This document shows, piece by piece, positions 58,956 through 64,000 of a stretch of 64,000 bases of DNA. Every line of letters starts with the position of its first letter. The first letter of the stretch is position 1. The position numbers and the translations under genes are program-made. The notes beneath the pieces were generated by a model that worked only from the letters and a program-made list of their open reading frames with translations, did no database searches and was not told the origin of the DNA. The DNA is taken from NCBI RefSeq assembly GCF_000001735.4, contig NC_003076.8, positions 20,587,835 through 20,651,834 on the forward strand, written 5' to 3'. This stretch comes from Arabidopsis thaliana. Lineage: Eukaryota > Streptophyta > Magnoliopsida > Brassicales > Brassicaceae.

Positions 58956-60862
58956 CTAATAATGAGGAAAAGAGAAGAAAGAATTAAAGGCATGGGCTAC
59001 ATCAAGGATCTTGTTGCTAAGAGCCTCCATCATTGGAAATTTTGGTCTGGCTATCAGCAGCCACCGGGCTACCCACTCTGTTGCCTCAGAACAAAAAACC
59101 TTCAACAATATGACACAACCTATCCAGTCGGGTTCCAACAAGTACCTATCTCCTCTACATACGCTCCGCATTATTGCTTTCGCACACCTCTCGGCTGATT
59201 CTACTGGCAATACGCTCATTTGCACCTGATTCATATATATTCATTCTCTTAATTTTACATAGCAACTAGTTGTTCATGGTAACTACAACCGATGAAATTT
59301 GAATCCCAGCGTAAATGTAAAAAAAAATTGGGTCCTCAATCGAACAAAAATGAGTGACTATAGCTGGATTTCATCAAAAAGTTACCATTGACGCTGGCAA
59401 TATCTTACTAGTAAATTTATATTTAAGTTAATTAATCTAACATGAACTTATCATTCATTATATTTATCTTATATTACTCCAAATAACCATTAGTTATAGC
59501 CATATTTTCTTAACCATTCAAGAACAATAAAGATTCCCGGGATTCTTACATCTCTGAGCTCTTTATCGACGACAAGTTTACCGTCCTTTGTCATGAACTT
59601 GCCTCGGCTCATTTCCGAATCGACGATCCCCGGTGCTACAATGGTAACCCCAATATCTGATCCAAACTCAGTTCTTAGTGTTTCATAAAAGGCGATCACA
59701 GCAGCTTTACTCGCCTGAATTCATCGGCATGAAATGAAGGTACAAAAATGAATGCTTGAGATCAGATGGTTAGTAAATTAGGAGAGGGAAATGGATACAA
59801 AATATAATGTTACACAGTAAAAGCTTAGTCTAGGTGAAGCAATGTATCCACATCCAGAAGCAATCACCACAATCCTTCCTCTAAACTTCTTTAGGTATGG
59901 AGAAGCAAAAAATGTGCAATACACAGATCCCCAAAAGTTGATGTCCTATGCAAAGAAAAACAAAACTTATCACAAACGGTTAGTACAAAACTATTTTTTT
60001 AGAGAGATCTTTGGTCGGAGTAACTTGACCATAGCCGGCGAAGCCTTAGAGACATCTTCGATGTCTGCAAAAAAATAGAGTGGAGCAACTCCTGCATTTG
60101 TCACTAGATGATCCACTGCCCAAATTAGAAACATAAACAAAATAAGAAAAATTAAAATCAGCAATACTATTTTAGTTTACTCATATTATCCTCCATAATT
60201 TTTGAATTGTCCTACCTAATTATGTTGCGATTGATTTAGACGCCAATTTCTATATTTGTGTTTACAAATGAAAAAAAAAAAAAAAATACCTACTAGAGCC
60301 TAGGTCATAGTTTCAATTGCAAAAAAGCAAAAAAAAAATACATTATCTGATAAATTGTCATGCAAACAAACTACATTTAGAACGTAATTTAGTAATTATA
60401 CTTATTGACTTACATCGTCCAAAATGAAGAACCGTGGCTCGGATAAAACGCTCGCAGTCTTGGAGTTTGGAAACATCGGCTACTAAGGGCAAGACTTCAG
60501 GGGAGCCATAGAGCTCAGCGAGAGCCGCTACATGGAAGAGAGGTTCTCCTCTTATGTCAACAAGTGCTAAATACGCTCCCCTCTTCCCGTACTCATACGC
60601 TAAAGCCTATACACACACTATCACACCCACTTTTACATAACCCTAATCATCATTTTTGTTTGTTTGTTTGTTGACTTACCTCGCCGATGCCAGAAGCTGC
60701 TCCGGTGATGACAACAACTTTTCCGGCGACATTTTCCGAGAACAGATTCCGGCAGATGGAGACGGCGGATTTGAGCCTCTGGTAAGTTGGGTAGAAGACA
60801 AGAAGTGCATACAAGGTTAAGAGAGGAAACAAGAAGTTGATGATCTTGTTGATTGAATCCAT
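58956..60862 (-). CDS. HSD6: Steroleosin / hydroxysteroid dehydrogenase-like 6
   Basis: Exons 60862-60680, 60606-60414, 60115-60030, 59945-59814, 59714-59550, 59225-58956 encode 342 aa. The first five exon lengths (183, 193, 86, 132, 165) equal those of HSD1. N-terminal hydrophobic anchor with YPTYQR, then TGAASGIGE, VTNAG (Asn-Asn changed to Thr-Asn) and YCASK. The nucleotide-specificity region reads VDIRGE where HSD1 has TARRKN, suggesting NAD rather than NADP preference (inference: Asp at the end of beta-2). The exon 3 donor is GTCAAG, a weaker site. A perfect ACACGTGT G-box/ABRE lies 136 bp upstream. It is single copy, outside the 33-kb duplication. Confidence 0.94.
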
Positions 60863-60997
60863 GCATCAAGGACTATACTTCACAATGGTTTTTCAGTTTT
60901 CCTTGTTCTCTCCGCTTTCGGAGTTTTTTGTTTTGCTTTATTCTGGTGGAAGCTTCTCATGATAATGTATGTGGCAATCCTACAAGCTGATATGCCC

Positions 60998-61005
60998 ACA
61001 CGTGT
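60998..61005 (-). promoter_or_regulatory. Palindromic G-box/ABRE upstream of HSD6
   Basis: ACACGTGT, 136-143 bp before the HSD6 ATG; a bZIP/bHLH site commonly found in ABA- and seed-regulated promoters. An RY core CATGCA overlaps the start codon at 60860-60865 and is probably coincidental. Confidence 0.55.
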
Positions 61006-61580
61006 TTGCACAATCTACAAACCTCAATTATATAGTGTTTTTGTTATGGACGATATATACTTGGGTTCACCATAGTATTAAACCCTTTTATTCACCCGTC
61101 TCTTTTTCTATCTAATCAAAATAAACCAATATGCTATGTCATATAGTCATATACTCATATTATATGTTTAAAAATAAATCAAAACTAAAAAAAAAAAAAA
61201 GCAAAATAAATTATGAAAATAAAATATGTATTTTTAATTAAAGAAAATTAAATATTACTTTATGTTTATAAATAAGAATTTAAGTTAGTATTTACAATCA
61301 TTTAATTATATTTAATTATAAATCTAATCACATTAATAAAATAAAATGAAATTCCTTCAAATAGTACAATTTTAAGTTTTTAAGACAAAAATAGCATTCA
61401 TATTTTTTTTTGACATAAATAACATTCAGATAACTATTTTATTTTATTATTAAAATTAACAATTAAAAAAATACACATATTCATTACCAAAAATTCCTGA
61501 CAATTTTTTCCGCCAAAATAAGTTTTCGTCAAAAAATTTCCCGTAAAAAATATATGCCCCTATTTTCTCGCAAAAGAAAA

Positions 61581-61830
61581 TCCAGGAAGAATTTTACAAA
61601 ATTTAGGAAGGAATGTAAGCAATTACGAAGGATTTCATGAAATTCAAAAATTTCTTTTTGTTGTGTATAACTCTTCATAAATTTTATGATATCTTTCCTG
61701 AATTTTATAGATTCTTTCCGAAATTTCGTAAAATCATTCAAATAATAATTTTCTAAAATTTAGAAAGGATTTTACGAAATTCAGGAAAGATTTCACGAAT
61801 TGTTTTTTGTGAAATCCTTTCTGAGTTTTG
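61581..61830. repeat. AT-rich short-repeat palindrome
   Basis: Repeated units of the type GGAAAGAATTTTACGAAATTC appear in direct and then inverted orientation (for example AATTTAGGAAGG near 61601 and TTTCCTGAATTTTATAG near 61692, GGATTTTACGAAATTCAGG near 61770). Just before it are CCGCCAAAATA and CCCGTAAAAA motifs (61510-61548). The layout resembles the element at 51541-52405 but the unit differs. Confidence 0.55.
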
Positions 61831-62434
61831 CAATTATCTTCTTAAAAACCACATTTCTTCAAATCAAACTATTTACATTTCTAAGAGTGCTCATGAATTT
61901 TCTCACAACTTTTTTTTTGTTTTTTTGATGACTTTGTTTTTCTTAAGTTCCTAGTCCCTCCCTACTATGACTTCCTATTTTTTTTAAGAGTCACAATCGT
62001 TATTTTAAAGCCAAAATCTTTTATAATCACTACTTCAAATTTCTTGAGTCATTTACAGCCAATAATCATTCAGTACTTCAAATTTCTTGGTAATAGGTTC
62101 ACAAGGCGGTTTGAGTCTGACTATCAATTTCCGCCGGAACCAAAAAACAGAGACAAAGGAAAGGTTGGAAAAAGGGACAAAAACGGCAGCGTTTCCATAT
62201 CGGTAAATAACTTCGAATTACCCTTTTTAACCTTTTTTTGCAGTTCTCGAGATCTTTCTATCACTGTAATTGCTTTTTAGTTTTTTCCCAACTTTTCGAA
62301 AAAATTAGAAACAAAACAAAAAATCGATTCTTCGTCTTCTTCTTCCTTCTTCATCAATCATCATTCTCTCTCTCTTCTTCTCAATTCAAAACTTTCGCTC
62401 TGTTTCCTTTTGGTCTCTGCTTCTTTTAGTTTTA

Positions 62435-64000
62435 ATGGAGCCTATCGTGAAGCAAGAGAATCCGGTAACTACTTCTACTCTCTCCACATGGAAACCCGCC
62501 GCTAGGAACAAAACCATTCCGCCGCCAGAATCCGTCATCGAACTTAGTAGTAGCAACGAAGGATCCGAGTTAGGCGAAAATCTCGACGAAATCGCTGAGA
62601 TTCAAAGCGTAGACCGAACCGGTGGTGATGATGTTTCTGGAACGAAGAGAGCGCGAAGTGATTCTATAGCTTCACCGGCGAAGAGACTAGCGGTTATGAT
62701 TCCGGATGATGACGAAGAGTTTTTACTATCGACTACTTCTGGACAAGCGATTTTGGCTCTTCCGGCTACGCCTTGTAACGTTGTGGCGGCGCCTTCGTCT
62801 TGGGGAAGTTGTAAGCAGTTTTGGAAAGCTGGTGATTATGAAGGAACATCTGGTGGTGATTGGGAAGTTTCTGCAGGTTACTTTGCTATGTGATGATTCT
62901 GATATTACTTGAGATTGTTAGTGTTGGAATTTGAGTAAAATTGTGGTTTTAGGTGGCTTTGATCATGTGAGAGTACATCCTAAGTTCCTGCATTCCAATG
63001 CAACTAGTCACAAATGGTCTCTTGGAGGTACGTATTGAATGAAGTTTGATTCAATCTATTGAATGAACAATGTTTTCTGCAATGACTATAACGATGTTAT
63101 CTCTTGCAGCTTTTGCTGAGCTTTTGGACAATGCTTTAGATGAGGTGGGATTATATTTTTTTTCTACATTTAGAAGTATCTCAAAGGTTGGTAGTATTGG
63201 TTTCTCATCTTTTGATTATCAGGTTCGTAGTGGAGCTACATTTGTTAATGTAGACATGATCCAGAACAGGAAAGATGGAAGCAAGATGATCTTAATTGAG
63301 GGTATACAATTAATTTTAGTATATCTTTTGTTGTGTTGAGTGTTGACGATGCAGCGTTTTTCTTGATCCTCATATTCTTATGTTTGATATGCAGACAACG
63401 GAGGTGGGATGAATCCTGAAAAGATGCGGCATTGTATGTCTCTAGGATATTCTGCCAAGAGTAAACTTGCAGATACCATTGGACAATGTAACCATTTCTT
63501 CTTTTTGCAAGATAAATATATATCAAATGTTTTAGATTAAGATTCTTAAATTCATATACTTCTTATAGATGGTAATGGATTCAAGACTAGTACAATGAGG
63601 CTTGGAGCTGATGTCATTGTTTTCTCACGTTGCCTTGGAAAAGATGGAAAGAGGTTCGTTATCTGTTACCACGCTGTTACCCCTTTCAGCTATCATGTTT
63701 TTATTGGTCATACAGTATCGAATGAAAAAATCAACAGCAGCTAAAGTTATACACTATCTGATCATAGTTCATCATGTTGCTTTAGCTCGACGCAGAGCAT
63801 TGGCCTTCTATCATATACATTTCTAAAGAGCACGGGGAAAGAGGACATAGTTGTACCCATGGTAATCTACCTTTATTTAACTGTTAGGGTAAAAAACCCA
63901 CTTGATAATTTCGAATGGTTGTTGATTAAGTTATGCACAACGTTCGTTGCAGACCATCTTTTGTTTCAAATAATGTTCTCCTTGAACGTTGAAGGAAATG
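62435..64000 (+). CDS. MORC4: MORC-family GHKL ATPase, 5' part (runs off the window)
   Basis: Exons seen: 62435-62876, 62953-63027, 63110-63144, 63223-63301, 63395-63487, 63569-63653, 63786-63861; phases join through 295 codons. The next exon lies beyond the window. An acidic, low-complexity N-terminus (about 1-145) precedes the GHKL ATPase fold: SHKWSLGAFAELLDNALDE (N-box, Glu/Asn for ATP hydrolysis and Mg), DNGGGM, then GYSAKS and GQYGNGFKTSTMRLG (lid and GxGxK). SIGLLSYTFL and TGKEDIVVPM follow. MORC ATPases act in RNA-directed DNA methylation and heterochromatin silencing in the nucleus. The symbol is from locus order; assignment to the family is secure. Confidence 0.92.

Larger units (their letters stand above)
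60863..62434. other. Divergent intergenic region between HSD6 and the MORC gene
   Basis: HSD6 promoter on the left, an AT-rich palindromic repeat at 61581-61830 in the middle (separate entry), and the MORC leader with CT-rich sequence (62330-62434) on the right. Confidence 0.5.

Noticed and set aside
63862-64000. Possible eighth MORC exon after the TTGCAG at about 63945
   Set aside because: Reading on in the required phase meets a stop within seven codons, so the true next exon is probably beyond the window.
1-64000. CRISPR arrays, operons, ribosome binding sites, LTR elements
   Set aside because: Plant nuclear sequence; no spaced repeat arrays and no paired long terminal repeats were seen.

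Overview
This is plant nuclear DNA: AT-rich, with short spliced exons, GT-AG introns and several DNA transposons. Many products match known Arabidopsis thaliana proteins residue for residue (SPL13, SAE1B, HVA22E, RGP4, HSD1, HSD6). The gene order fits A. thaliana Col-0 chromosome 5, roughly At5g50590 to At5g50780; these locus numbers are from memory and unchecked.

Layout. Positions 1-9650 are the end of a tandem repeat unit (A). It holds the steroleosin-type genes HSD4 (+) and HSD1 (-), a DUF4408/DUF761-like gene, and the left 3 kb of a hAT transposon. Positions 9651-42992 read as one complete second unit (B) of 33,342 bp. It starts with the wreckage of a J-domain/DUF3444 gene. Then follow a nodulin-like MFS transporter (-), a CBS/PB1 gene (-), a SEC12/PHF1-like WD40 gene (+), a DUF3339 micro-protein (+), a non-autonomous CACTA transposon, SPL13 (-) with its miR156 site, and the SUMO-activating enzyme subunit SAE1B (+). 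The unit ends with second copies of HSD4, HSD1, the DUF4408-like gene and the hAT left part. I found no difference between 1-9650 and 33343-42992. The unit boundary falls inside the hAT element; only the downstream copy (40001-44838) keeps both ends.

Beyond the duplication the window is single copy: HVA22E (-), a double-HMA isoprenylated HIPP gene (-), an AT-rich foldback element rich in E2F-like sites, RGP4 (+), a SAUR-like gene (+), a third steroleosin gene HSD6 (-), and the 5' part of a MORC GHKL ATPase gene (+) running off the end.

Themes. Three related HSD/steroleosin genes (five copies counting the duplication) share the lengths of their first four exons; HSD1 and HSD6 carry ABRE/G-box and RY-type motifs close upstream, as expected of seed oil-body genes. 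The other genes are ordinary housekeeping, trafficking, stress and developmental genes with no evident joint pathway. The parts most worth a second look are the transposon-bounded identical 33-kb duplication, an inverted repeat built from J-protein fragments (a possible hairpin small-RNA locus), and the E2F-site-bearing repeats.
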